A stretch of DNA of 64,000 bases from positions 21,937,618 through 22,001,617 of the forward strand of contig NC_092866.1 of the NCBI RefSeq assembly GCF_032062135.1. The letters are read 5' to 3'. Within the stretch, counting starts at the first letter, position 1. Each line of letters begins with the position of its first letter. Position numbers and translations under genes: made by a program. Source of the DNA: Pyxicephalus adspersus (lineage: Eukaryota > Chordata > Amphibia > Anura > Pyxicephalidae). Positions 24,616-36,950 of the stretch are shown one piece after another. A model generated the notes under the pieces. That model was not told where the DNA came from and ran no database searches. It saw nothing but the letters and a program-made list of their open reading frames with translations.

Positions 24616-27600
24616 TTATGGTTTTATGTGAGGTTCATATGATGTAGACTCTAAAAGACTACATTCTCTTAGCTCATCATGTCATTATGTTGTATGCCAT
24701 TTTAACACAGATGATGAAGACATAACTAGCAAACTAAACTATTTTAAATACTTCACTTGCTATAGTATATTTGACAATTCACTTAATACTTTGCATTACA
24801 ATTTTGTTCAAAGCCATGCATTAGAAATGGTAAAAGGTTATTGTGCCTCAGTATTAAATGGGGGAGATTGAATAATAAAATAAAGGTTTGCATAAAGCTG
24901 TTTTTTACAGAGGACATTTAATTAAAATGGAAGGTTCTCTTTCACTGGCCTGGGCCTCCCCAACTTTCCTAAATCACTTACTATATGTAGTTGAAAAACA
25001 TGTTGGGGGGAAAAAAGGTTAGGAATATGCTTGCCTTACCCCGTCCTATGCATTGCTTGGCTTGACATCATGATTAAGGGTTGAGTCCTTCGGTAAATAG
25101 AGCAGGCAAACAATCCAGTCTTTTTCAGATTTTGTCTGCTCTGTGTACCATATCGCTGTACCGTCTCCTCTGCTTAGGCTCCAAGGGAAGTTTAATTGTA
25201 ACTTTACAGGTATATATTTTTTACATATATAATAGCTGATCTGGGGTGAAAGGAGAACTAGCCACCATAACTGGAACTATCACTGGAAGGTTTGCTTTAA
25301 GGAGGTTGTTTCTGTCCAAGTTGCCAGTTTTTCTGGACAATAGTTATTAGTAGTTCAGTCACAATCAATTGGACTTGTTTTTGTAGTATTGGAATGCTTT
25401 CCAAACCACTCCATCAGTTCTGTTGTAAAACTTTGGAGTTTTTTTTATAAAGCGGTGAAGTTGATTGTCACCCAACATTCTCTGCAGTTATATCTTCCAT
25501 GTGCATGTGTTTTTAAAAGACAGTGAAACATTTACTTGTAGTGAATAAGTGAGAGTCTCCTGTCCAAAATGAAGCTAGTGCTTCAAATATTTTTTGTTCC
25601 TAATTAACAGTAGGTTAGTGGTTACCTGAACAGGGCAGATCTATGCGTTTTGTCATTTTTTTATTGTAAGGTTGACATTACTTGGTGGTGATCTGATGAA
25701 TGCTAAGCAGACACATTTAACCTTTTTAATATAGCTGCCAAAGTGAAAAGAGAGAAGTAGACACATTTACATCTTTTTGATGCAGCTGACAAAATGAGCA
25801 GTGTCTTAGTTATTATCTTCCCAGAACAGAACAGATCCTTAAATGAAACATTTACCGACAGAAATACTGCCATTCCTTTCTTCCTTTTGAAAATGTAGTA
25901 TGAAGACAGATCACAAAAATCAGAGAAAGCTAACTTCTAATCACCACATCTGTTCCACCTAAATAACTCGTCAAGGATCAAAGCCATATGATCACCATAA
26001 TGACCAGGAGGCTAGTGTTTTGAAATTATAAAGTTTAGTCATCTTTCATATTTTTTTGCTACAGGTTACCTTTTGATTTGTTTGTATGTTTTGCTTATTA
26101 AAGAATGACTTTAGCCATTTCACAAAATCAAAAACAGACTTTTTTTAATGCCTTTGGGCAAGATTACCCCAACAAGAAGGGACGGATTCTTAAGACATTG
26201 GCTAAACGTGTAAAAGGAAATTTGTCATGAAAAAGTATGCAGATAAACACTTGATTGGACTTGATCTAACTAATTGATTAAGGATCAGTATTGGAGTTGA
26301 TAGTCAAATCAACCTAAAAGGCAGACAACATTTTCAGAAGGATGTCCACAATGCCAGTCCCATCAGTCTCTAAATGTAGCCATCATTTATAATGTGAAGC
26401 TGACGGGCTATTGACGTTATTCTCAGTTAAGGCATTGGGTCTACCATGTATGTGGAGGGTCTTCTAAAAAGCAATACTGTATGCCTAAAAATACAAAAAG
26501 CATAGATCCTTTTTATGGCATCTAATATTGCATTCTAGGATTGAGTTTTTTTTCGGGTTTTAGCAGAGTTTTTTAATCCATAATGAAAATCTTTTCTCAG
26601 AGTAATAGGTAAAGACATCCTTATAGTAAGTAGAAAGCAAATCATTAGTAAAGACAGTTTCTTACATTTAATATGTTTCTACACAGTCTGTGTTACATCT
26701 TAGCCTATGTTCACATATATTCTGTGCAAACTGTAACAATAGACCTCTGGTCTTCAAAGTTCATTTGTGGTGTGGGGATGAGAGAGTATAGTCTTTCTAG
26801 AGTTTAGGCAACACTGTACATTTTAACATTTGAATATACTTATCATACATCTTAATGGACTACAAATATTTGTGCAGTAGTATGTAATTGTCAATGGTAA
26901 AGAACTGCACTAATATATTATAAATGTGATTTGCAGTAATTTACACTACATTTAATGATTACAAACCATATCTATTTGAATGGGCATAATGCATATGTGT
27001 ATATGAGATGTAGAAATATGCCTATGCATATTATTTTACTTTATTATATGGTAGAATATATAATTATGGAGTTCTTGTTGCATAAAACATCACATGCTGA
27101 AACATGAATATCTGTATTCAGCATTCTATCTAGAATAATAAATGGAATATCCATATGTAACAGGCTGGATAATGCATAAATTACACACATTTCACTGTGA
27201 GAAGATGATTGCTAAAGAATGAAACAATATCTTAGTCTTCAAGTGTATCCAGGCAGTTTTGGATTTCCTATTACTTTCTTCCACAATGTCCATAGTCACA
27301 AGGAGAAATAGGTCACCAATAGTCACAAAGAGGGGGTAATCTCCTCAACAAGGACCCGGACAGTAGATTAATCCTTAATATGGGATCTAACCCTTCCCCT
27401 TTTTTCTATATATAAAAAAAAAAAAAGTTTTATCTAGGTATATATAGATTTGAACTATCAAGTTCTTGGAATAGTACCTTAATATCTTAAAGGTCTTATC
27501 TTATCTTAAACAAAGTTACAAATACGCCTCTAAACACACCCTTCACACCTTTTCTATCTTTAATATACACATGTGATGATGTTCAAAGAATATTTGCTCA

Positions 27601-27959
27601 TTGCCTTTATTTTTGTGTATTGGATGCTGGAGCCTTTTGTTAAAGCTTTTGTCTCATACATAAAGTAATAATGGCATCACTGGTCCGGTCTGTTTAACAA
27701 GCTGGAGGTTTGACCTAACAAGTGTTTATTTGAATATATAGATACTCCTATTACAAAGCAAGACAAAGGATACCATTTTGGTTGGAGTTGCTGGGATTTA
27801 GAACTCCCATTTCAATTCTCCTAAACTGGACCTAAAGAAATATTCACACACAGTACAGTAGATTGCTAATTAACTGGACAGTTGGAAAATTAGCATTCCA
27901 CTCACTAGTCCCATCTTTTCTATGACCATCAAGACTTGCTTAGATAATCGAATAATGTT

Positions 27960-28230
27960 TGGCATGAGGCCCGGCATTTATTTGTGATAATGAACACAAA
28001 ACCCCATCTGTAAGGATAACATAATGTTTCATTCTGGAGAATTTCTTCCTACATTTGAATCGAGCATTGATGAAAAGTCCGCTGCTAGCAGCTGTTAAGA
28101 GACAATTTAATTCCAGCTGTGATAATTCACCGTGGCAGACATAGGCTGTTATATGTTGATACAACAACCTCTTCGCATTTGCATTTTTATCAAAAGGAAC
28201 AAATGTTTTCAACATTTCTGTACAGATGGC
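27960..28230. promoter_or_regulatory. Candidate conserved non-coding element in intron 2
   Basis: A repeat-free stretch including GCTGCTAGCAGCTGTTAAGA and TTTAATTCCAGCTGTGATAA, with E-box CAGCTG cores, few homopolymers and an antisense open frame of 99 codons with no known relatives. Low stop density in otherwise stop-rich DNA fits sequence constraint, but only alignment would show it. Confidence 0.25.
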
Positions 28231-28530
28231 ATTCAACAATCTATACCCTGTTTAGTGTTCTTTTATTTTATATATGGCATGTTTTTTAAATAAATAAATG
28301 TTTTCTATATTCTACAATGTTAGCTGGATAGTTTTATGTTTTAACTCCTCACGTACATCATTTTATTTCTGTGTAATGGTTATATGTTGAAATGGCTAAA
28401 CTTAGTCATCTTGATTTTATACTTTTTTTTTCCACCTAATCTAATTATTGTAGTGTGACATTTTATTCCAAAACCTATTCTCATTCTATTTAATCTTATA
28501 TCAATACTTTCTTTGTTTATGCTGAAACAG

Positions 28531-28554
28531 CAGTGGACTGATGAATGCTTTAAG
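28531..28554 (+). CDS. Possible 24-nt microexon in TOX3 intron 2
   Basis: The 24 bases CAGTGGACTGATGAATGCTTTAAG are preceded by a pyrimidine-rich tract ending GCTGAAACAG and followed by GTACTC. Inserted between exons 2 and 3, both phase 0, they would add eight residues, QWTDECFK, without a stop. The acceptor is of the NAGNAG type, so a 21-nt form starting at TGG is also possible. I know of no such insert in human TOX3, and chance matches of this kind occur in a 10-kb intron, so this is only a candidate. Confidence 0.2.
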
Positions 28555-29771
28555 GTACTCTATATGTATGTTTTATAAATATTTTATGCCATCATTCATC
28601 AACCTCCTAAAACAATGCTTCCCAGAAGAATATCTCCATAACATCACACCTCAAATTACATGATTGTCCCGTATTTCTGCTATTGCTAAAATGTTACCTA
28701 CAGCTACTGTTTCCAAGTCTTTTTTTTATGTCTGTCCTTTTTGGACATGTTTTCCTTTTTAGTGATTCATGTCTTTTTACACGTTTTAATGATGGTTTTA
28801 TATGTCCAGCTTTGCTTTTGCGTCACATTTACATAAATTAAACAGAACTGTGGTATGATCATTTTATTGAGAGATTGTTTGAGAAAGCTGTATTTTTATT
28901 CATTTCTTTTTGTTTACAAGCATATTAAAGAATTGAATAAATGCAGATTACCATCTACATTTGTAGATTCAGGTTGGCATATATAAAAATACCAATTTAT
29001 CCTTGCATCAAAAGCCATTTGTCTTCAATATTACCAGGGCATTACTTTCAACAAAAAAACTACCCATAGGATCATACCTCTAATATATTTTATAGTGTTC
29101 TCTACCTATAGAAGGGTCACTTTTGTAGACCTCAATAAGTCTTGAGACTGCTGCTGGCTGTCATTTTGCATGTACAGTCTACAGCCCCGAAACTAGAGCT
29201 GTCCCATATGAACACCATATATAGTATTGCACTTTGCTTCTTCCTAGGAGTAAATATACCTTCCCGATTATGGAGATAGGTATGAGGGCAAGAAGGGACT
29301 GTGCTAGGGAAATGATTACCCTGGAGTAGTTAGATTATCTAGGAAGTTCCAAGACACATTACAAGGAATAAAATCTATTTTATAACGTAAAAACATATTG
29401 CAAGTAAGCATTTGTCTTATTTTTCTGTGGTTTTACCTGAATTTTTTTTAAATAGCCAATGGCACATAGGTACTTGTCTCTAGGTTTACTGTTCCTAATA
29501 AAATATAAAAAAATCCAGCCATGAAACCTTTGAGTTGTAAGTCCACATATAAAATACTGAGAAACAGCTCTACACGATCTCTTTGTATGACACCCATCCA
29601 TGAATTGATGTGATTTAGAAGACAAGTTGAGTAGTAGCTGTCTCTTTGGTTAAATATCACTCTGTACAAAAGCATTTGTAAGGAACATTGACTGAGATGA
29701 TTAATATTTTCACTTTCTCTCTACTTTCTTTGGCAAACATAGTTCACTAAAAAAAGGGCTATAATATAGAA

Positions 29772-30115
29772 CAGTGGTCGCCAATCTATTTGGTCCCGCG
29801 GACCACTAAAATTACTGGCTTCTGACCGCACATGCGCAGGGAGACGGTTGTCAAAGGTTAGGAACCTCCCCATAGTAATGCCATAACCCCGCCCACTCTG
29901 CCAGCACAGATCTGAGCCTGCGATGAGGGAGTGGGTGGGTTGTGTCGTGAAACACAGCCCATCCACTTCCCTGAACCAGAGATTTGCATGGGGGAGGTGG
30001 TCCGAGGCTCTGGCCGGTGCATCGCCCTGGCGGGGCCCTTCTCCTGACTCCATTCGGGGGTGCACCAGCTGGAGCCGCAGACCACAAAAATCTTCTCGCC
30101 GGTCGGCCACCCCCG
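29772..30115 (-). mobile_element. hAT-like non-autonomous element, copy 2
   Basis: It starts CAGTGGTCGCCAATCTATTT and ends GGTCGGCCACCCCCG, with flanks ATATAGAA (29764-29771) and ATCTAGAA (30116-30123), an 8-bp duplication with one mismatch. On the minus strand it matches copy 1 (1551-1858), for example in GCCTGCGATGAGGGAG and the GTGGTCTGCGGCTCCAG block. The 129-codon open frame inside is a by-product of its GC-rich composition. Confidence 0.8.
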
Positions 30116-31379
30116 ATCTAGAAAACCTTAAATTTAAGATTTTTTAATCTTAGAACTAATCTTAAAATCTAAAGGTGCACAACTGTATAATGGGACGACA
30201 CGTTGCCTAAACATTTTGGGCACTCCAATATTTTAAACCACATATGTTAATCTATTCTCTATTGATCAAGTATTTTTCTTATTTATTTAACTCTAGCATG
30301 GCCCATCCCAAGCCTACACCAAAAAAAGCAGGAGCATATGATCCAACCAAACCAACATACCCAATAAACTCAAGCAACTAAAATACAGCCCAACATGCTC
30401 AGTAGTTCTGGGTCATTATGCTTAAAGACAATCCAAACAATTCTCACACTATTTCTCATGCACCTGAAATATTTATTTAATTAATATTTCAAAGCTTTAA
30501 TTACAGTGATAATGAAAACAAGTTAAAAAGCCACATAACAAGAATGAGTGTTTATCCGTATTGTTAATGTGATATGTTAGATTTCATTAAGCAGTAATGG
30601 TGTAGCAAATGAGTCACAAATTACTGTTGCATCTGTTAGAAGACCATATTAGTGCCAAATAACTGCAAATGCAGCCATTGGGTTATGTTCATTAGCCAGT
30701 TGCTTCTGATCCTGGCCAATTTATCTACGGTGGATGGTAGTTAAATTTTTTGTAGTGTGAAAAATGACATTGTTTTTAAGCATCACATGGATGAAAAAAA
30801 ATTTAAACCCCCATTATTCTGGCTCCTTTATAAATTGCGCTTTGCATCAAAAGTGATTATTTGAGCTTCAACAGTCTATCCAAATTGCATAATCTTATAG
30901 AGAATCACAGGGCTCATCACTCCTGACCTCTAATGACAGCTGACAGGTTGTATATACAAGCAGAGTGTTTTTTTTTTTTTTTTTGCTTTTCTGCATATAC
31001 TTCCTTCATATGCGGTTATTAATTTCTATCATCATTAACAGTTTGAAGGATGACAATGTACTGTACAGCTGCTAATGAGATCTTTCCGAAGAATAGATTT
31101 TCCCATTAACCAACATGCAGTAGTTATTGTCTCCTGTAATTTAAATTACATTGACAGAAGCGTAGAATTATTATTTATTCACAACTGTATATATATTTTT
31201 GAAGGCCTACAATGTGAATGGATACTTTTCAGGCTTAATGTAGTTAGCATGCGCAGTGAATATATTTGTTCTGCTTACAACCAATATTTTGAATATTTTT
31301 TTAGTTTTAAGTAAGATACTTTTAAAAACAGTAAAGTCCAACTGAATGTTTAGTTCAAATAGACTAAATACATTCCATG

Positions 31380-31660
31380 TACAAAAAAACTCTAGGTGTT
31401 CAAAGATTGCATTTTGTTTTCTCTGGAAAGCAACCACAGAAAAGAAGCATGCCCTGCCACCATGTTGCCGAGAAAGACCCTTTATCTCATTGTGGAAGCA
31501 GTGGTCTTTCTCCAGCCACCAAATTAAACATATAGTCCTGCAGTTTGCAAAATACATAATCTTGGCTGATTGGAGAGCTATAACCGATTCTCTAAATGGC
31601 TTGTCAGTCTTTGAAGAAAGACCATTGCCTTCACAGTATTTATGTTTATCATTATACATT
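31380..31660. promoter_or_regulatory. Candidate conserved non-coding element with long antiparallel open frames
   Basis: A 150-codon minus-strand open frame (31207-31659) and a 109-codon plus-strand one (31346-31675) overlap here. Neither product resembles a known protein, and neither has splice or promoter support. The sequence is repeat-free, more balanced in composition than its flanks, and lies in intron 2. It is listed as possibly constrained non-coding DNA. Confidence 0.2.
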
Positions 31661-32279
31661 TTGCCTGGATTCTAAGCAAGTCACACATTCCCCCTAAAGA
31701 CTTCCTTAGGTTGCACCTTCTCTCCATTTCTCATCACATGTCAACAATGAAACTTTGGTACTGCTGGTTTCTTTGTATCTACTGTATAATCATAAAAATG
31801 GAGAAAGAGCCAAATACCAAAATGTGTGTTGTCAAATAGCATCATAAATCAAATATAACAGTTATAGGCGTCATTAGATCACTTGTTTCTAAATGAGGCC
31901 CTTGTTAGCCGTTGGAAACTGAAGTATATCTATTTATTTAAATGGACCATTCTATGGTTTTATGCTTCATGGCTATAATTCTACATGTATGCAAAATATT
32001 TTGTTGCCTACGCTCTTTATCAAATGATAATAAAGCTACCATGACCTTTGTTTCCCCGTGCCCAAGCTTTTGGAACCTTTCCACAAATCCAGGCTGGACT
32101 CTTATGAGTGGGACCATTACAAAAACATTGTTGGTGTTCTATGGATTATAATTTTATATATATCATATATTTCTCTATATATATGGCTAAAATAAAATTC
32201 ACAATACATTTTAAATATACTGTATTACAAAGCTTTGGAAGATGACCTTTAATGATCAAGAATAGAAAAATACAACACA

Positions 32280-32800
32280 TTTCTGTCTGTAAGCATGAAA
32301 AAATGCCCTGCAGCAGCTAAACTGCTGTGTTTATTTCATCATAACCTATCCATTGTTTAAACACTGCTACCTGAAAGCCTGGCATTCTTATCATCACTGC
32401 TTGAGAATTGTTTACGCTGAATAATAACGGTCAATGTTCCATTGCAATAGAAGTATAGACAACAATTCAACAGTCCGCATTTTCTTGCTTGCACAAATCA
32501 AAGTAAACGGCTGTGTTTGGGCAGATTAAATTGCGGTGTGCAGTACACAATTGTCTAAATTTATGGTGCATGAGTATTGCATAACGTGAGCTATTTTTTA
32601 TTGCGGCTAGGTATCAATAAATAGGCAATTTGATATGCACTAAGCCTAATGTATCTGTTGCTCAAACAAACAAAGACAGATGTCGCTAATTAAGTACACA
32701 TTAAAACACTGTTAATACTGGTACACTATTACAACCATGTGATAATTACATTTAAATCTTTAATCAGACTGATCTGTTTATGCAAGGCTTTCAATATTTA
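32280..32800. promoter_or_regulatory. Candidate conserved non-coding element in intron 2
   Basis: About 500 bases without repeats, carrying GCTAATTAAGTACACATTAA, CAAACAAACAAAGACAG (forkhead- and Sox/TCF-like cores) and CCATTGTTTAAACACTG. It lies about 1 kb upstream of exon 3. Conservation is not tested. Confidence 0.3.
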
Positions 32801-33374
32801 AGCCACAGATTTTTTTTTTTAAACAGCTCATGAGATTTGAAGATTTGTGCTCAATATAAAATATTTCAAAAACATTTTTATTTTTAGTTTCACTATTTTT
32901 AGTAATAATAAAAGGGTATCGGGGATGGCCATTTGAATAAGTAAAGCCTCATTTGCCAGTTAGTTTGTTTTACGATTTGTCTAATGCCCCAACAACCTCT
33001 CTTTAAAGTTTGTTGTAAACTGTGCTAGTCACCCGGGAAGATGTTCAACAGTCGCAATGAAAAAAAGTGTTTACTAGACTTGTTTTTTGGATATTTTTGT
33101 GCACAATATGGCTGTTTGCTATTGGGCAAGAAGAAATGCACAAAGGTTGTAGTCATCCTTTGCAACTGTTTTTGATGACATTGTATTGCAAAAAAGTTTA
33201 TTGCTTGCTATGTATTTTTGTGCATTTTTACTTTTTTAGTATAAAATACTAAACATATTAAATGCCAACAAAGCGTATTTGTGCACGGACAGGTTAAATA
33301 AAAATAAAATAACACCTTGTTATACATTAATAAATAATTCACATTGTAATACATAACTTTCAGGACTGGAAAAT

Positions 33375-33512
33375 ATAGACTATCATTGGGAGCCTGAGTG
33401 ATCCAGCTGATTTGAATAGATTTCTTAAAAATCATTTGCTATTGGTTGGTAAATGGACCACATACATTTCAGATTTGCTGAATCACTTATGTTCTCCCAT
33501 GATAGTCTATCC
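33375..33512. mobile_element. Foldback MITE, outer ends lost
   Basis: ATAGACTATCATTGGGAGCC near the left end and GTTCTCCCATGATAGTCTAT near the right end are inverted repeats and match the inner arms of the family. The outer AAAGCTCTCC parts are missing. The copy ends about 290 bases before exon 3. Confidence 0.75.
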
Positions 33513-33799
33513 TAGTTCTTCATTACCTTCAAAAAAGAAATATGTCAATAGTGACTTTCTAAATTTATTAGTTGTAAGTACAGGTGTTGGCCAGGAACAG
33601 CAAAGGTACAAAGGTAGTTCATAGAGATATTTGATGAAGCCAGTAGTTGCAATTGACAGGAAAGCAAGTCTAGCACTCAGTAACTGAAATTCACAAACCA
33701 TTAATGGTCACTTTAAATATACTAACTACGACGTTTTACTGTATTCATTAAAGTTGGTACAAAACAAAAAAAGAATAACTGAATTTTTTTGATCAACAG

Positions 33800-34048
33800 A
33801 CATTCCATACGCCGAGTCTTGGTGATGAAGAGTTTGAGATTCCTCCTATAACTCCACCTCCAGAAACTGACCCTGCACTTAGCATGACTGATGTTCTTCT
33901 TCCATTTCAAGTTATGGGGGAAGCATTGACTGTGCAGGGGAGTGAATTTACTCCACAGTTCCCACCTCAAAGTCTAGACCTCCCGTCAATCACCATATCT
34001 CGGAATATAGCGGAACAGGAAGCTCTACACAGCAATGGATTGACAATG
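33800..34048 (+). CDS. TOX3: TOX3 coding exon 3 (conserved acidic/proline region)
   Basis: A 249-nt phase-0 exon giving 83 residues from [20 protein letters not shown] to SNGLTM. The opening block is a hallmark shared by TOX3 and TOX4 and is acidic then proline-rich, typical of a transcription-activation region. The later block [20 protein letters not shown] matches TOX3 specifically. The acceptor is CAACAG directly before ACATTC and the donor is ATG|GTAAGT. Human TOX3 has a Gln before TFHTPS; with this acceptor that Gln is absent, leaving NE-TFH as in TOX4 (AETFHTPS). The middle part ([11 protein letters not shown]) differs from the mammalian sequence, showing the usual fast drift of this linker. 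Confidence 0.95.
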
Positions 34049-35280
34049 GTAAGTTTAAAACCCAAGAATATCTGAAAATCTTTACTTGCCCACTTTTTCC
34101 TAAGTGATTGGAGGAACCCTTTTGGTAGGTATACTACCTACCGACCACGGTCTGAACCTCTCCCATTACAGTGAATGAGAGAGGTTGGGAATAATTTTTT
34201 GCATGTGGCGGATTATGGATGTTTGAAGGTGTGTGCCTATGATGTGATTTGTCACTCTTGGGCACACAGAAAACTGCTGCTGTTCCCTGGGAACAGCCAA
34301 CAAGGCGATTTCACACTGCAGGTGTGAGTGGTCCTTATTTGTCCTAAATGGAAAGTAATATTTATTGTTATTTATAAGAAAAGAACATTTACAAACTTTA
34401 AAGTATTTTTCATGTTTCTTATGTTAAATTTAGATATTTGTGAAATAAAATGAGAAATTGGAGGATACTTCAAAAAGACTAATTATTTTAACAGTTCAAG
34501 TAGCAGATTGCAAAGAGTAGTCCATAACTACAAAGTCATATCAGAACAGAATGGACTGCAATTAATTGCTGAGGGCTGTGCTCTTTGTGCTTTGCTTTTT
34601 TTACCTGTTTTGTTGAAAAAGAATAAATGAATTGCTTCAGTAGGCGTAAAATGATTGCATTAGTTTCAAAATGGTATTTGAAACCCATAGTATATTATAT
34701 CTGTTGAAATGAAAAATATACTTTATTTTAAAATGTAAAATTACCCATTACTAGCCATAAATTAGCACAATGTAATTCATACATACAGTGATGTCACCAC
34801 AGAAGATTAGCACATTTTATTGTCAAGGCATTTTCTGCAGTAATGAAGTTTTCTTTCGCAGTTTCATAAAAAAGCCTCAGGGGTCTGAGTTCCTGTTCAA
34901 TGCTGAGAAATGAAGTGAATAATAACTATAATCATTGCAGAAAAGCAACAGGATCTAATAATGTAACAAAGCAAAATTCTAATTAAAAACAAAACTGCCA
35001 ATTCATTTACTGATCTGTGTAAAGTAACATGTTTAGAAAGCAACACAGGCTGCATTGTTACTCTTAATATTAGTCTGGGGGAGAAAAATAAAAATAAAAA
35101 GATGCCAGTTTTTTATGCAGTGGTTCTAATGCACAATAGTTCAAAACTATATATGCACAGAATTTCATAGAAGTTAAATTAAAATCAACCACTTCATTTT
35201 AACAATGTATGGTGTGCATTGTTCCAGAGTGTAGTAAAAATGTGTTTTTTGTTGTTTACAAGCCCCCATTTTTGAACATT

Positions 35281-35443
35281 ATTAATATTATTATTATTAT
35301 TAATAATAATAATAATAAACAGGATTTATATAGTGCCAACATATTACACAGCACTGTACAATTAATAGGGGTTGCAAATGACCGACGAATACAGACCGTG
35401 ATACAAGAGGAGAGGACCCTGCCCCGAAGAGCTTACAATCTAG
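35281..35443 (+). repeat. Unclassified dispersed repeat with (TAA)n-type lead
   Basis: A TTA/TAA run (35281-35319) leads into AACAGGATTTATATAGTG, and the unit ends AGAGCTTACAATCTAG. Same family as 11588-12125 and 56258-56386. The simple repeat next to it resembles the tail of a retroposon on the opposite strand. Confidence 0.7.
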
Positions 35444-35470
35444 TACAATCGGTTCCTCAGTTCCTGATTT

Positions 35471-35589
35471 AGGGCTGCCATCAGTGGGGGCAAAGGGTCA
35501 CTTTTCTACTGGGCCTCAATAAAGAGAGCTTTATGGGGGCCCAGGAAGTTTGCCCAGTATTTAGCCTACAAATTTCTGATGACAGCTCT
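35471..35589. mobile_element. Small inverted-repeat element
   Basis: AGGGCTGCCATCAG (35471-35484) and CTGATGACAGCTCT (35576-35589) match as an inverted repeat at 12 of 14 positions. The 91-base interior has no open frame. The family is not recognised. Confidence 0.5.
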
Positions 35590-35870
35590 GTCCTGACTAC
35601 CATTAGCTTTAAAGCCATTTATTATTTTATATTAATTTAGAACCTCATCAATCAGGAATGACAATTTGTAATACAAGTAAATACAATACAAAATACATTT
35701 AAATGAAATCTGGTTTTGGGTACACTAGAATTTTAGCACTACAAAGTTATACCTACAGCTACACATACAAGTTATAGATATGGCTACATATCCCATTGTG
35801 GTTTATATAATAGCAAGCCCCCAGTAGTCTGTTAGCAAGCATTCTTCAAATCCCAACTTAACCTGGGCCT

Positions 35871-35912
35871 TAACCTTCCTGGCGGTATTCCCCTGTGTGG
35901 CTCGGGGGTATT
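35871..35912 (+). repeat. Terminal fragment of an anuran repeat (TTAACCTTCCTGGCGGT type)
   Basis: TTAACCTTCCTGGCGGTATT followed by CCCCTGTGTGGCTCGGGGG is a terminus I recognise as frequent in frog DNA. Only this end is present. A related end is at 61717. Confidence 0.45.
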
Positions 35913-36699
35913 GGCCCAGTTTTGTACTCGACTTACCATGCCTGTTGACTCACATTATGGTATCTATGCTCATTTGTTTCTTTGGGGTTCTTACCAAGCA
36001 CCCTTGAACCAAAGAAGATATCCCCAATACAGTACATCAGTTTTAACATGCATTTTAGTGCATTTAAAAGTCAGGTGCATTGTGCATATTTATGTATCAG
36101 GTTCCAGAAAGTGAAAGTTCAGCCAAAACAGTCCTGGCTGGGGATTCTTCCTTGTACAGTCATAAGCACAGTAAATAGAGTAAATCTAATATACCTACAA
36201 ACTGCAATATATTTTTAATACATACACGTCTTTGTAAGGGTAGAACACTGTTGAATCTTTATTGCTGGCTCTGTTACTACATTCATGGATTCCTTGCATT
36301 TTTTTTATAGGTATTAAAAAAAAAAAACAAAGAAAAAAAAAAAAGGAAATGGAAGGAGGCTCTTTAATGTGATCAGGAGGAACACGTTTTGTTGAGCCAT
36401 CTTGGCATGTATACAAACTCCTACACAATGGATGCATTACACATTGTTTCAATACATCACATGATGAACTAGCTGAAGCTTCCAATGAAACTCCAGTTTT
36501 AGCCATTAGCCAACAGTTTCACCTCTCTTGAAAATATAAACCGTTTGGATTTAGGAAGCTTAGAGCTGTTCCAACACACCTTTTGAAAACATTGTTCTGC
36601 TCTACCTAGCAGAACAGAAAGACATCAATATACATAACACAGCATTGTTATTGTGTACAAACTAATGTACGTAACTAATCATTCCAAACACTTCACCTT

Positions 36700-36950
36700 T
36701 CTCCTAGATTAGAATATGGAGCATGGCTAGAACAAAAGGCAGCGCAAATTAATTTACACCTGCCTGCGTTAATTTGGCAATTTATTATCCAGATTGCTTG
36801 GCCTTTCTGTTTGTTACACAGTTCATTAAAATCTCCCAAATCAATATTTTGACAGTTCTTAATAAGATGTCTATCTGCTCTTACTAGTAGGGCAAATATT
36901 TATCAATAAGCAGCAATGAATCATTAAAATAGTTATTGGGTAAGTTGATT
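36700..36950. promoter_or_regulatory. Candidate conserved non-coding element in intron 3
   Basis: A repeat-free stretch with GCAAATTAATTTACACC, GCGTTAATTTGGCAATTTAT and CAATGAATCATTAAAATAG. Motif-rich and unlike known repeats; conservation is not tested. Confidence 0.25.

Larger units (their letters stand above)
23461..33799 (+). other. TOX3: TOX3 intron 2
   Basis: A 10.3-kb intron between the donor GTAGGT and the acceptor TTTTTTTGATCAACAG. It contains a foldback element (24417-24615), a possible 24-nt microexon (28531-28554), a hAT-like element (29772-30115), a second foldback copy (33375-33512) and repeat-free stretches that may be conserved regulatory DNA (27960-28230, 30480-30720, 31380-31660, 32280-32800). 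The remaining stretches (23500-24400, 24620-27900, 28600-29760) are AT-rich, with nothing I can name. Confidence 0.85.

Noticed and set aside
29721..30110. 129-codon minus-strand open frame and overlapping frames
   Set aside because: They fall inside a non-autonomous hAT element and are by-products of GC-rich sequence.
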